Of a stretch of DNA of 64,000 bases, positions 21,265 to 34,194 are shown piece by piece. The position numbers and the translations under genes are program-made. Source of the stretch: Sapria himalayana (lineage: Eukaryota > Streptophyta > Magnoliopsida > Malpighiales > Rafflesiaceae); contig JAREIK010003095.1 of the NCBI GenBank assembly GCA_029783825.1, positions 72,152 through 136,151 on the forward strand, read 5' to 3'. The notes beneath the pieces are model-generated. The model saw only the letters and a list, made by a program, of their open reading frames with translations, made no database searches and was not told where the DNA came from. Within the stretch, counting starts at the first letter, position 1, and every line of letters begins with the position of its first letter.

Positions 21265-21640
21265 GTGAGAAATATATCCTACTTTTTTATCATATAATTT
21301 CAAAAATAATTTTTTGTTATATTGTAATAAAATATTAAAAGTGTCAGCAAATTCAAAATTCAAGCCGCACACTCAAAAATTTGTATTCTATAAGATTTTG
21401 GTATTGATACCATGTTGAGAAACAATGCAAAGTAACAAAAGAGTATTTGAGAAATATCTCCAACTTCTTATCATATAATTTCTAAAATGTTTTTTGTTAT
21501 ATTGTAATAAAATATTAAAAGTTTCTGTACATTCAAAATGCAAGCCACACTCAAGAATTTGTATTCCATAAGATTTTGGCTTTGAATACTATGTTGAGAA
21601 ACAATGAAAGTAAAAGAAGAGTATTTAAAAAATCGCATAA
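21265..21640. repeat. Tandem duplication (about 181 bp) across an LTR/PBS junction
   Basis: The unit beginning GAGAAATATATCC at about 21268 is repeated from about 21449, an offset of 181 bp. Each unit ends in ATAAGATTTTGG...ATACCATGTTGAGAAACAATG (second unit ATACTATGTTGAG). Read on the minus strand, CTCAACATGGTATC is an LTR 3' end (CAACA) followed by a primer-binding site of the initiator tRNA-Met type (consensus TGGTATCAGAGC). The second unit, GTATTCAAAGCCAAAA, retains the GAGCC-like part. Confidence 0.75.
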
Positions 21641-21900
21641 CATAATGTGTACAAACTAAACCCTTATATGAGGGACTAATAGAATTATGATATCCCATAG
21701 GTTGAATGCTCTTATACATATGCAAGAAAAAAATAAAATAAAAAAAATAATAAATTGTAAATCACAACAAACTAGATCAAATATTATTTGCACTCATAGT
21801 ATTTATAGTTACATATTAGATTTTCCTACATACACTCATATGAACACAATTCTAAGATATAGTATATGGGCATATTGTTGTTTCTAGCTTCAATGCAAAA
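21593..21900 (-). mobile_element. Copia-type LTR relic adjoining primer-binding site
   Basis: From TGTTGAGAAACAATG at 21593 the sequence runs through GTGTACAAACTAAACCC, TTATATGAGGG and a CATATGCAAG/AAAAAA stretch, resembling the promoter/R region of a minus-strand LTR. The LTR outer end is not located, so the right limit is approximate. No gag or pol trace is visible on the PBS side. Confidence 0.45.
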
Positions 21901-22261
21901 AGTTATGTTATTAGTTACTTGTGTATTTTAGAATATTAGTAACTTTTTGGAGATGTTATGCTTACCAATTCATATGGTGATAATATTTTAATGTGATATT
22001 TAGACAATTCGACATGTTATTAGTGAATATATTTATCATTGAATATATTGTAGACAACTTCATGAATACTCTTGGAGGATTGTAAGTTTTTTTCATATCT
22101 TCTAATTTTGATATTTAATGCATGTATGCAATATTCTGAAAAAGATTGTTGAGATTTAATTTAGTGTCTATATTTATTTTATTTTTTTTATTTTCTTGTT
22201 ACGTTGTAGGAGAGCACCTGACATGTGAACACTCTCAATCATATATATGTTTATTTTTACT

Positions 22262-22325
<64 letters not shown>

Positions 22326-24060
22326 TTCATAAATTATTGAAAATTAATTTATCTTTTCTTTTTCTTCTTAGTTGTCCTCCCTTCACAAAAAACCTAAGGG
22401 GTGAACCCCTAATTTTCAAATGAAACATTCTTTAAAGATCAAGTACTCCAATATTACATGATTTACATAATAGTTATCCACTTTAGTAGCCTTGCAAGAA
22501 GTTAAATTGACCTTTTGGGTGATTGAAGAATTTTTTTATTAGGTGATTCCTTTACCCTTCAGACTCCTTTTTAATCTTCTCACTAATATTTGAAGAGATA
22601 GAGTTATCCTACTAAAGAGATTTCCACTCATTCATGGAAAATTTAATTTTACATGTGCTAAGCTCCTTAGTGAGAGATCTTTTGACATAGTTTTTTCATT
22701 GTTTTATTGATTATAACTAAAAAATAGTCAATTCATTTGACTCTTTTGAACTTATCTTTCGGATGTTTTCCAAAATAAACAAATATATTTTAGTATTAAT
22801 CTTCCATTTGATGGAATACTTTTTTATTCATATTTATTTATTTATTTATTTATTTTGTGTATTAATATTATTTCTTATTCATTTGAAGACTTATTAAACT
22901 CTTGTTTGAGACACTTTCTCATTTAGAATGTATTGAATAATTATTTTTGTTTTAATATTTGTAATTAGTTTTTATAATTATTCAATAACAAGTGTATTTT
23001 TGATGAGAACAAAGTTCAACTAATGGCTTTCTTGCTGGTGAAGTCTTATACAGTGATACATGAGTTTTTGTTATTTTAATTTTTTATATCTAGTAGTTAA
23101 AATGATCTTATTTTGATTTCCTCTTTCTTTAACCACCTCTTATATGTTATTATTATAATTTATTGCAAAAAATATTTTTTATAATAATTTTGATGGGGTT
23201 CAAATGAAATAATTACTTGATTATTTTTATTTACAAGATAAGTTTTGTTTGTACCTATGAAAATTTTATATTATTGATCTATTTTTCCTAAGCATGGATT
23301 GATACATTCTATGCAATTGTTTTCATTAAACTTAATACATTTGAATCTAATAATATCTTGTTTCTATGAAAGTTGAAATGCAAAACTTTTGTATATTTTA
23401 TATTTTTTTGGAATGAAGATAACTTATGTTCATATTAAATAATTCTATTTCACAAAAGATATAATTTTGAATCCATTAGATATGAGAGTGTCATAAAAAG
23501 TTCAAATATCATGTAATTATCTAATTTTATATTACATATATTATTTGTATAATTAGTTTAATAAATTTTTATAATAAATTTATATCATGTTGTATATAAT
23601 ATACTTAAACATGTGAAAAAGCTATGAAAGATAGGAATCTCTTTCGATGTGATGAACATTTTGCACTTGTTTCTCTCATACACTCAATTTAAACTCCTCT
23701 TAGTTTTGATAGTAAATCTATCATAATTATTTATTTATAAGATTCAATTTAGTCTATTGAAAAATTTAAAATATAATGACATTTTAGGAGATAAAGATTT
23801 ATAAAAAAAGATGTGTCGAGTGATTATATTATTTTTTTTTTTTGATATTTTTTTTATTTTGGATACTTTTGATGAGATTACTTAAATTGAGCTGCACTAA
23901 TTATTTTTGTCCATTATATAAAAATTTTAGTTGTATGCCATTTGATTATCGCGTGGTTATTTTATTTTTTTTTGTATTTTAATTGTTAACATGATATTAT
24001 AAATATGGATATATATGTGAGTTAGAAATTACAAATCCTAGGTCACCCTTAAAATTGATG
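21901..24060. other. AT-rich interval, no gene seen
   Basis: No coding region could be recognised. The interval includes the long AT run at 22264-22322 and many T-rich tracts, for example near 23830-23850. Confidence 0.5.
22264..22322. repeat. (TA)n microsatellite, about 59 bp
   Basis: This is an uninterrupted TA dinucleotide run. The Ile-Tyr string seen in translation is this repeat. Confidence 0.97.
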
Positions 24061-24061
24061 T

Positions 24062-24195
24062 AGTTTGGAGTCTGCTTTGAAAAGAGGAGAGCCAGATGAG
24101 ACCAAAAGAATGCCAGATTACTTCCTTTACTACGAGCTAACACAAATTGATGTAGCTCACCTCCCAGTTGTGGTGCATGTTGTTGGTGTTTGTTT
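24062..24195 (+). pseudogene. Exon-like fragment of unrecognised gene
   Basis: An open, codon-like stretch reads SLESALKRGEPDETKRMPDY then FLYYELTQIDVAHLPVVVH. Its composition is unlike the AT-rich neighbours, and the residue mix is typical of a globular protein. I do not recognise the family. The flanks do not extend the frame, so it may be one captured exon, comparable to the ARM-gene fragment further left in the same element. Confidence 0.3.
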
Positions 24196-24300
24196 GTTTA
24201 TTAAGGTACTCATTGTGGTGTAGGTGCTGGTTTCTCAACTGCAACAATAAGGGTGCATGATGGATAGGAAAAGCTCCCTTCATTTTCTTCCATTTTGCTA

Positions 24301-25576
24301 TAGTGTTTTGCTCAGTTGTTTCTCATTTGATTTTGCTGCTTCTCTTTATATTTTGCCTTACATTGGGAGTCTATTATTTTCATGTGTTAGTATTCTTATT
24401 TTAAAAAAATAAGTTGATAATCTATTTGTGTATTGTTTTATTATTGTTTCAATTGATGGCATCATCTCGTTTTGCTCAATTTGAGTTGTTCGATATGGTG
24501 AAGAAATTCATCTTCGGTGGGGAAACATGGAACACACAGTGTGGTGTATCTAATAATAAAATGAGTTAGCTAATGGGATTAGAGTCAGATGCTTGGAGGC
24601 TCCAGTGAATGTGTTGATCCTTAATACTGAAGAGAAGAACATAGTGTGAACTTGGACCTAGGAAACCATCTCCATGAAAAACTACATGATCCAATTTCTC
24701 ATTGAATGCTCGTTCACAATTTTGTATTTGTTCCTAATTACTTATTATGGCACACTATATTATTTAATTAGTTTTTGGTTTGTTATTTCGTTTTTTTCAT
24801 TTTTCTATCTTGTTTATTTTTTCATAATTGTACTTCATCATCTTCTCAATGAAAATCTAAGCCTCTATCTGCATTGTAGAGGAAGCTTCGATCAAGGATA
24901 GGAACATGCTAGTTGATAAGTACTGTTTCATATAGTTGTTTGCTTAGTTTTTCTCATTTGATTTTGCTGCTTCTCTTATATTTTTCCTTACATTGGGTGT
25001 TCTAATATTTTCATGTGTTAGTATTCTTATTTAAAAAAATAAGTTGATATTCTATTTGTGTATTGTTTTATTATTGTTTCAATTGATGGCATCATCTCGT
25101 TTTGCTCAGTTTGAGTTGTTGTATATGGTGAAGAAATATTAATCTTCATTGGGGAAACATGGAACACACAAGTGTGGTGTCTATGAATAATAAAATTAGA
25201 AATTGCTAATGGGATTAGAGTGGATGCTTGGAGGCTCCAGCGAGTGTGTTGATCCTTAATACTAAAGAGAAGGACATAGTGTTGACTGGACCTGGGAACC
25301 CATCTCCAAGAAAAACTAAATTATTCAATTTCTCATTGAATGCTCGTTCTCATTTTTGTATTTGGTTCCTAATTACTTCTTATGGCTACACTATATTATT
25401 TAATTAGTTTTTTGGTTTGTTATTTCGTTTGTTCATTTTTCTATCTTGTTTATTTTTTCATAATTGTACTTCATCATCTTCTCAATGAAAAATCTAAGCC
25501 TCTATCTGCATTTGTAGAGGAAGCTTCAATCAAGGAAAGGAACATGCTATTTGATAAGTACTATTCATATATGTAG
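24301..25576 (+). repeat. Tandem duplication, unit about 0.63 kb, with exon-like stretches
   Basis: The unit 24301-24937 is repeated from 24938 to 25576 (offset 631 near the start) with scattered single-base differences and small indels. Each copy contains a possible exon beginning ATGGCATCATCTCG (MASSRFAQFELF.MVKK in copy 1), a GGETWNTQCG-like segment and EAPVNVLILNTEEKN. A T-rich intron-like stretch follows, then GAAGCTTCnATCAAGGA after a CATTGTAG or CATTTGTAG acceptor. Frames are broken in both copies. I do not recognise the product. The translated Phe/Ile/Tyr-rich frames near 24674 and 25382 come from the intron-like part. Confidence 0.8.
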
Positions 25577-26150
25577 CCCCTAAAAAGTGAAAAGGTATCA
25601 GGAAAGTGGTTGAAATTAGGAGATAAACTTGATGTAGATGCTTTAGCTGCTGGATATGGTCAAATAGTGCATCTAGAAATTAAGAAAACATGTGTGTTTT
25701 CTTTTGTTTTGTGTTAAAAGTGAGACTTTCATTAGGTTATTATATTGTGGCTTTGATTTGTGATTTCAGTGTGATAATTATGTTATTGTGAAAGTTCAAA
25801 ATAATTTTTCTGAGCATAAGCAAATACAATACAACAACAGATGTCATATATGTAGTCACAGTTAGTGGCCTTAATGAGATAAAAAGTACATAGAGTTCCA
25901 GTAGATAAACAACTCAGGAGAACTTAACACAAATACATCAACTAATGATGAGTATAATAATGATTTAAATGATTATATACCTATGTTATGTTTTTATTTT
26001 AACTATGTAAAAATTGTATCAGATAAATTTATAAACTAATTTTTCTTTATGTTAATTATAATAATTGTTTATAGTATATGTTTTTATTCAATTAATATAA
26101 AAATTAAAAAATATTTATAAAACTTTTTTGTAAAAAATTATGAAAAAAGC
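25577..26150. other. Interval without recognisable gene
   Basis: The sequence directly after the second duplicate (25577-25690) retains a somewhat codon-like stretch (SGKWLKLGDKLDVDALAAGYG in one frame) but no domain I can name. The remainder is AT-rich. Confidence 0.4.
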
Positions 26151-26461
26151 TTTGGAATTAAAATAGCTAGAAAATTTTTCCAAGCTAATTTAACTAGGGA
26201 ATTATTTGTATATATTGAGTCGAAAAATATCAATTACTATTCTTAATTAAAATCAAAATTAGCAAGGGAAAAAAATGATTAGCTAAAGAATTTTTTTCAT
26301 TAAAAAAGGTGTTAGGGAATTATATTTTCTCATTAATATTTGCAAAGAGCACTTTATATTGTGATAACTTCTATCATTACGTCGTTATTATATTTTAGTG
26401 ATAGAAAAGCCTATATAACTTGGAAATTTTCTCTAGCTATTTGGGTTTTTTTCTTGTTGTG
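26150..26461 (-). repeat. Right subterminal repeats and right terminus of the CACTA-like element
   Basis: AGCTA motifs recur near 26164, 26185, 26280 and 26434, with related TTAGCAAGGG and TTAGGGAATTAT strings, mirroring the left 450 bases (for example AATTTCTAGCTA left, and the complement of TAGCTAGAAAAT right). The element ends TTTTTCTTGTTGTG at 26461, after which the tetranucleotide array resumes immediately. Confidence 0.6.
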
Positions 26462-29235
26462 GTATCAGTCTTTGTATCTGTCTTTCTATATGTCTATCTA
26501 TCTATCTATCAGTCTCTATATCTATCTATCTATCAATATATTTATCTATATATCAATATATCAATCTGTCTATCTATCAATTTGTCTATCAATGTATCTA
26601 TCAATCAATCAATCTATCTATCTATATATCTATCTTTCTATCTGTCTATCAATCCATCTACCTCTATTTGTATATCTATCAATCTATCTTTCTATCTATC
26701 TATTTGTCTACCTAAATATCTATCTATCTCTCTATTAATCTACTTTTCTATCTAGCTGCCTATCTATCAATCTTTCTAACTATCTATATGTCAATCAATC
26801 AATCTATCTATCTGTCTATCTATCTACCTCTCTATCTATCTATCTATCTTTCTATTTATATATCTATCTATATATCTATCATTATTTCTTTCTATCAATC
26901 AATCTAACTATTTGTTTATCTATCTCTCTATCTATTTATCTAAATATCTATCTATCTATTTGTTTATTTATCTGTCTATCTATATTTTTGTTTATCTATT
27001 TGTCAATCAATCAATCAATCTATCTATATATATGTCTATCTATCTTTCTATCTAAATGTATATCATTCTGTCTTTATATATGCCTATTTAATATCTATAT
27101 ATCTATCTATATATTTGTATGTCTATCTATCTATCTATCCATCTATCTATCTATCTATATATCAATATATTTTCCTATCTATCTATCTGTCTGTTTGTCT
27201 ATCTATTTTTTTATCAATCTACATATCTATCTATATGTCTATCTATCTATCGATCTATCTATATATTCTATATCTATCTATATGTCTATCAATGTGGCTA
27301 TGTATCTGTATATCTATCAGAATATCTTTCTATCTAATAATTTAATGATCTATCGATCTATCTATTTGGTTTTATATCTAAATATCTATCTATCTATCAA
27401 TTAATTAATTTATCTGTGTATCAATCTCTTTTCAATTTGTCAATGAATCTATCTATAAATTTGTTTATCAATCCATGTATCTATATGTCTATCTATATGT
27501 CTAACTATCTGTATATTAATCTATTTATCAATCTTCTATTTATCTATCTATCTTTATTTTCTTTTCAATCTTTATAACTTTCTATTTATCTATTGTCTAT
27601 TTTTCTATCAATTTGTCTGTCTATATATCTATTAGTATTTATAATAGTTTGTTTGTTGTTTGTATATCTATTTATCAATCTATATAACTATATAACTAAC
27701 TGTCTATCTATCTGTCTATCTATTTGTCAAAATTTCACTCTCTCTCTCTCTCTATCTGTCTGTCTATCATTGTATCTTTCTATATATCTATCTATTTCTC
27801 AATCTATCTGTCTATCTATCTGGATATCTATCTAACTATCTATCTATCTATTTATCTATGTGTCTATCTTTCTATATATCTATATATCTATTTATCTATA
27901 TATCTTTCTATATGACAATCTATCTATCTATCATTTTTGTCTATCAATCTATTTATCAAGCTTTCTATCAATATGTCTATCAATATTTCTATCAATCTTC
28001 TATCATTCTATCTATCAATTTGACCATCTATTTGTTTATCTATCTATCTACTATCTTTACATCTATCTCTATATAAATATATCTATCTATGAGTCTATTA
28101 ATCTATGTAAAAAACTGTCTATCTTCTTTTTGTCTGTCTATCTATCTATCTATCTATTTGTATATCTCAATGTTCGTCTATCTATCTATCTACATATTTT
28201 GTCTGTCTATGTGTCTAAGTGCCTCCCTGATTGTCAGCCTACCTAAAGCCAACCTATCTATCTATCTATCTATCTATCTATATATATGTCTATCTATTTG
28301 TGTGTCTATTTGTTTTTTTGTCTAACTGTCTTTTTGTCTGTTTAACTATTTTTTTATCTATCTGACTATATATATATATATCAATTAATCTATCTACCGA
28401 TCTACTTCTCTATTAATCTATCTATCTATTCTTTATCTATCTATCTATTTTGCTGTCTATCAATCTTTCTGTCTATCTATATTTCTATTTATTTATATAT
28501 CTCATTGTCTATCAATCTAACTATCTATCTATATATCTGTCTATCTATCTATGTATCTATCTATATATCAATCTATCAATCTATCTATATATCTATCTAT
28601 CTATCTATGTGTCTGTCTATCTATCTACCTTTCTATAGATCTATCTAATATCTATCTATTTGTCAATCAATATATCTATATGCCTTTTTATCTACCTAAC
28701 TATCTATCTATGTGTCTAATAATATATCTATCTATCAAAATATTTATCTATCTATCTATCTAGCTATCTATCTATCTATAATTATGTCTATCAATCTATC
28801 TATAAAATTGACCATCAATCTATTTATAAAATTGTTCATCAATCTATCTATCAATATGTTTATCAATCTTTCTACCAGTCTATATATCAATATATATATA
28901 TCTATATGTCTATCTATGTCTTATTCTATCTGTTTATCTATCTCTCTATCAATTTGTCTATTTATATGTCTATTAATCTCTAATTGAAACTTTCTATCTA
29001 TTTATCTATCTATTTGGTAATCTATCTTTCTCTATGTATGTCTCTTTATTTATCTATCTATCAATCATCCAATTTATTTGTCTTTCTATTTGTTTTATTT
29101 GCTTTCTGCTAATTATTGACCTACTTGACTACCTTCCCATATGTCTATTGTCTATCTATTTGTCTATCTATTTGTGTATCTATTTGTGTGTCTATTGTCT
29201 ATCTATCAATCTATCTTTTTGTCTGTCTAACTGTT

Positions 29236-29279
<44 letters not shown>

Positions 29280-29530
29280 TTATCTATCTTTCATTCTATC
29301 TATCTCTCTAACTATCTATCAATTAATCAATCAATCTATCTATCTATGTGTATATCTATATTTCTATCTATTTTTATGTCTATCTATCTATCATACCACC
29401 TGTCTATCTATATGTCTTACTATCTATCTATCTATATGCCTATCTATCTATCTATCTATATATATGCCTATCTATCTATCAATCTAACTTTCTAACAAAT
29501 TGTTTATCTTATGTTATCTATCTATTTCAA

Positions 29531-29567
<37 letters not shown>

Positions 29568-29751
29568 TTATATATATATATATATATATATTTCTATCTA
29601 TTTGTATAACTATTTATCAATCTATATATCTAAAAATATTACGATCTATCTATATAATAATCTTACTATTTATCTATCTATATATCTAGCTATCTTTTTC
29701 TCTATCTATCTATATATTTATATATGTATCTATCTAACTATCAATCAATCA

Positions 29752-29783
<32 letters not shown>

Positions 29784-31457
29784 GATTGCCTATCAATTTA
29801 TCTATCAATCTATTTACCAATCCATCTATCAATCTATCTATTAATCTGCATATCAATCTATTATAAATCTATCTATCTATCTATTTATCTGTCTATCTAT
29901 CTTTCTATATATATATATATATATTTGTTTGTTTGTATATCTATCTGTTTATCTATTAATCTATCTATATATATATTTATCTTTCGACTCGTCTATCTAT
30001 CTGACTAACTATTTGTCTATTTATCTTTCTATCTATATATTTATCTATATATCTGTCTGTCTATCTATCTTTCTATCTATCTTTCTACCTATCTATCTAT
30101 CTATCTTTCTATAGGTCTATCTAACTCTCTATCTATCTATCTATATGTTTATCTATGTATTTATTTGTATAATAATCTTTCTATCTATTTGTCTATCTAT
30201 GTATTTATCTTTTTGTCTATCTATCTACTTATCCATTTAACTAACTTTCTATATATCTTTCTAGCTATCCATATATTTGAATTTCTATCTATCTATCTAT
30301 CTATTTGTATATCTATCTATCTATCTATATTTTTATTTATCTATCTATTAGTCTGTATATCTTTCTATCTATCATTCTATTTATCTATCTATCTTTTTGT
30401 TTACCTACTTATCTATATATCTATCTATATATCTATCTATCTATTTATATATCTATATGTATGTCTATATGTCTATATATCTATATGTATGTCTATATGT
30501 CTATATATCTATCTGTCTATTTCTCTATCTATTTATCTAATTGTATGTCAACTTTATGTCTATTTATCTATCTATTATTTATTTATCTATCTATCTATTA
30601 TTTATCTATCTATCTATTTATTTATCTATATGACAATTTTTCTTTCTATCTTCGTGTCTATCTATTTGTGTATATTCTATATATATGTCTATCTATATCT
30701 CTATCTATTAGTATTTCTAATTTTCTCTTTGTCTATTTATTTTTCTATCAATCTTTCTATCCATATATCTGTCTGTATATTTGTCTATCAACCAATCAAT
30801 CTTTCTATATCTATCTATCTACATATTTATCTATCTAACTTTCTATCTATCTAACTAACTAAATATCTATTTATCTATGTGTCTAGATATCTATCTATTT
30901 GTCAAATAATTTACATATCTTTTTGTCTATCTATATATCTTTCAATTTATTTATCTCTCTGTCTATTTATCTGCCGATCTATCTATTTATCTATCTATTT
31001 ATATATCTATTTCTTTCTCTATCTATTATCTATCATTCTATCTATCAATCTATCTATCAACTGTCTATTAATCTATATTTTAATATATCCAATCATTATG
31101 TCTATCAATCTGTCTATCAAACAATCTATTTATTTGTCTATCTATCTATCAATAAATTTATCTATCTATCTATCAATTTATCTATCAATCTATCTATCAA
31201 TTAGTCTATCAAACTATCTATCTATATGTCTATTTGTCTTTCTATAGTCAATTTATCTGTCTTTTTATTTGTTTATTTATTTTAATATCTATTTAATTTT
31301 TTATCTGTCTATCTATCTAGTAGTTTATTTATGTGTCTGCCTGCTTGACTATCTTCCTGCCTGGCTGCCTGTCTATCTATCTTTATGTGTGGAGATCTAT
31401 TTGTCTATTTGCCTATATATCTATTTATTTGTCTTTCTATCTTTCTATTTATCTTTT

Positions 31458-31504
<47 letters not shown>

Positions 31505-33951
31505 ATATCTATTTATCTTTCTATATGTCTATCTATCTATATATTTACTTGTCTATCTATCTATCTATTTGTATATCTTTATATCTAAGTTTAACTATTT
31601 TTCTATCTATCTATCTGTCAATTTATATATCTCTCTATATGTCTATCTATATTTTATCTATATATTTATATATCTGTATATCTATCTATCTATCTACTTG
31701 TCAATCAATCTGTCAATCAATCTGTCTAACTACTTATCTATTTATCTTTCTATATAACTATCTCTGTATATTTCTTCCTGCCTATTAATCTGTCTATCTA
31801 TCTATCTATCTATATGTATATATATCTATTTATCTATCTACCTATCTTTGCATTTGTCTATCTATCTACCTATCTATCTGTGTATCGATCTATTTGTATA
31901 TCTATCTATCATTCTATATGGCTATCTTGCTCTATGTGTAATTGTCTTTATGTCTTCCTATCTATGTGTCTATCTATCTATCTGTCTGTATGTCGATCTA
32001 TCTATCTATATATTCATATATCTTTCAATCTATTTGTCTATCTGTCTATTTTCTATTTGTCTATATATCATATATCTATCTTTTTAACTATCTATCTGTC
32101 TATATGTCTATCTACCTATAAGTTTTTATTTATTTGTCTATATAACTATTTGTTTATCTGTCTATTAATTTATCTATCTATTTTTGTCAAAAGGATTATA
32201 TGTCTATCTATCAATATTTGTATGTATCTAAGTGCTTCTCTTTCTATTTGTCTAACTACCTATATTTCAATCTATCAATCTATATAACTATTAGTCTATC
32301 AATAAATCTATCTATGTGTTTATCTATTTATAAATCTATGTAGCTATCTATTATCTATCTATCTGTCTCTCTATCTATCTATTTACTTGTCTATCTATTT
32401 ATCTATCTAGTTGTCTATCTATCTATCTATCCATCAATTTGTCTATCTATCTATCTATCAACAAATCTAAATATCTATCTATTTGTCTATATCTATCTAT
32501 CTATATGTCTATTTATATTTTTGTCTATTTATCTATCTATCTGTCTATATATCTTCTAATTGTCTATCTATTGGTCTATCAATCTGTCTAACTATCTATC
32601 TATTTATCTCTCAATATAATAATTTTTCTATCTTTCTTTTTGCTTATTAATTTATCTATTTATCTGTATATCTATCTATCTATCTATCTGTGTCTCTATC
32701 TTTTTATCTATCTATATGTCTATCTATCAATTTATCTATCTGTCTAATAATCTATTTATCTATATATATTACTGTCTATCTATTTGTCTATATATATGTT
32801 TATCTATCTATCTATCTATCTATCTTTCCGTCTATCTGTCAATCTATCTATTTATTTATCTTTCTGCTTATCTAAGTATTTGTGTATCTATCTATCTATA
32901 TACCTATCTATTTGATTATAAATCTATTTGTATATCCATCTATCATTCTATATGGCTATCTTCTTCTATGTGTAATTGTCTTTATGTCTATCTATCTACA
33001 TGTCTATCTATCTATCTATCTATCTGTCTGTATGTTTGTCTATTTATCTGTCTATCTTTATTTTTGTATATCTTTCTATCTATTTGTCCATCTGTGTATT
33101 TTTTTATTTGTCTATAAATCTATCTTTCTATGTATCTTTATAACTATCTATCTGACTATTTTTCTATCTATTTATCAGCTATTTATATATCTGTCCATAT
33201 ATCTATTTGTTTATATGTCTATCTATCTATTTTTTTTCTAAATGATTATATGTCTGACTATCAATAATTAAAAGTTTCTAAGTGTTATTCTTTCATTCTG
33301 TCTAACTATCTATCTTTGAAAATTCAATCTATCTATCTATATAATTGTCTGACTATCTTTCTAAATATTAGTCTATCGATAAATTGGTCTATTTATCTAT
33401 CTATCTATATTTCTATTTAGCTATCTATTTATCTATCTATGTATTTGTCTGTCTATTATCTATCTATCTATATGTTTATTTATCTATATATCTATCTGTC
33501 AATCTATATATCTATCTTTGTAATTATTTATCTATCTTTCTATCTATCTTTATGTCTATCTGTTAATCTATGATTTTATCTATCTGATTATCTATCTATC
33601 TATCAAACTGGCTAACAATCTATTAGTTTATATATCTACCTATCTATTTGTCTAACTATCTAACTAAATATCTATTTTTTGTCTATATGTCTAATGTCAA
33701 TATATCTCTCTAACTTTCTAATTATCATACTTTTTATCAGTCTATCCATTTATCTTAATTGTACATATGTCATATCTATCTATCAATTTATCTGTTTCAC
33801 TATATAACTAACTATCTATCTATTTGTTTATTTATCTATCTAGTTGTCTATTTATCTATCTATCTATCTATCTAACTATCTATCTTTTTGCCTATACATC
33901 TATCTGTCTATCTTCAAATATGCTTATATACATATATATATATATATAAAT
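26462..33951 (+). repeat. Degenerate (CTAT)n = (GATA)n array, block B
   Basis: This is the same repeat and same strand as block A. Embedded pure TA runs occur at about 29239-29272, 29534-29563 and 31462-31502. A CT run lies near 27738-27752. Locally the repeat is less recognisable, for example near 28205-28255 (GCCTCCCTGATTGTCAGCC) and 29095-29140, where old unique sequence or heavy mutation is likely. The right edge is a TA run and a 19-nt CT run that precede the truncated LINE. Confidence 0.97.
31850..33320 (+). repeat. Duplicated segment inside array block B, offset about 1.04 kb
   Basis: The unusual string CATTCTATATGGCTATCTT followed by CTATGTGTAATTGTC occurs near 31910 and again near 32950. 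The surroundings, including the AAAGGATTATATG/AAATGATTATATG and CTAAGTGnTT strings downstream, match in order. Such non-canonical landmarks would not arise twice by slippage of a 4-bp unit, so a segment of at least 0.4 kb has been duplicated. Confidence 0.75.
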
Positions 33952-33970
33952 TCTCTCTCTCTCTCTCTCT
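33952..33970. repeat. 19-nt CT run, left flank of truncated LINE
   Basis: A pure TC dinucleotide run immediately precedes the LINE A-tail complement. A CT run of equal length flanks the other side (35546-35564), so the runs are the probable target-site duplication. Confidence 0.7.
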
Positions 33971-34194
33971 AATTTTTTTTAAAAATTCGTTTTATTATTA
34001 ATAACCCTTTCTTTCGGCGGAGCAATACCATTTTTACAACCTACATCTACCCGTAGCCCTCTTACACCCATCTTAACCTTAAGCCTATTAAATAGCATAT
34101 AGAATTTTAAAAAAACATTTCTCAAATAAACATTTATTCATTCTATAAATTAAACTAGAGTAAGCTGGAGGCTTTGCTCTAGTTTAATCTAATT

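Larger units (their letters stand above)
6334..26461. mobile_element. CACTA-like DNA transposon, about 20 kb, with nested inserts
   Basis: The left end reads TACTAAAGAAAAT at 6334-6346 and the right end reads TTTTTCTTGTTGTG ending at 26461. Plant CACTA (En/Spm) elements typically begin CACTACAAGAAAA and end with the complement, so both ends look like one- or two-base-decayed versions. The flanks are the same tetranucleotide array on both sides. The adjacent trinucleotides are cta (6331-6333) and gta (26462-26464), a two-of-three match to the 3-bp duplication made by this superfamily. Both subterminal regions are rich in AGCTA motifs. I see no transposase (TNPD/TNPA) trace, so it was probably non-autonomous. 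The interior carries a LINE, a hAT element, an ARM-gene fragment and other relics. Limits are inferred, not proven. Confidence 0.62.

Noticed and set aside
6331..26464. An exact 3-bp target duplication around the CACTA-like element
   Set aside because: The flanking trinucleotides are cta and gta, matching at two of three positions. Within a CTAT-rich array this is weak, so I did not list it as a feature.
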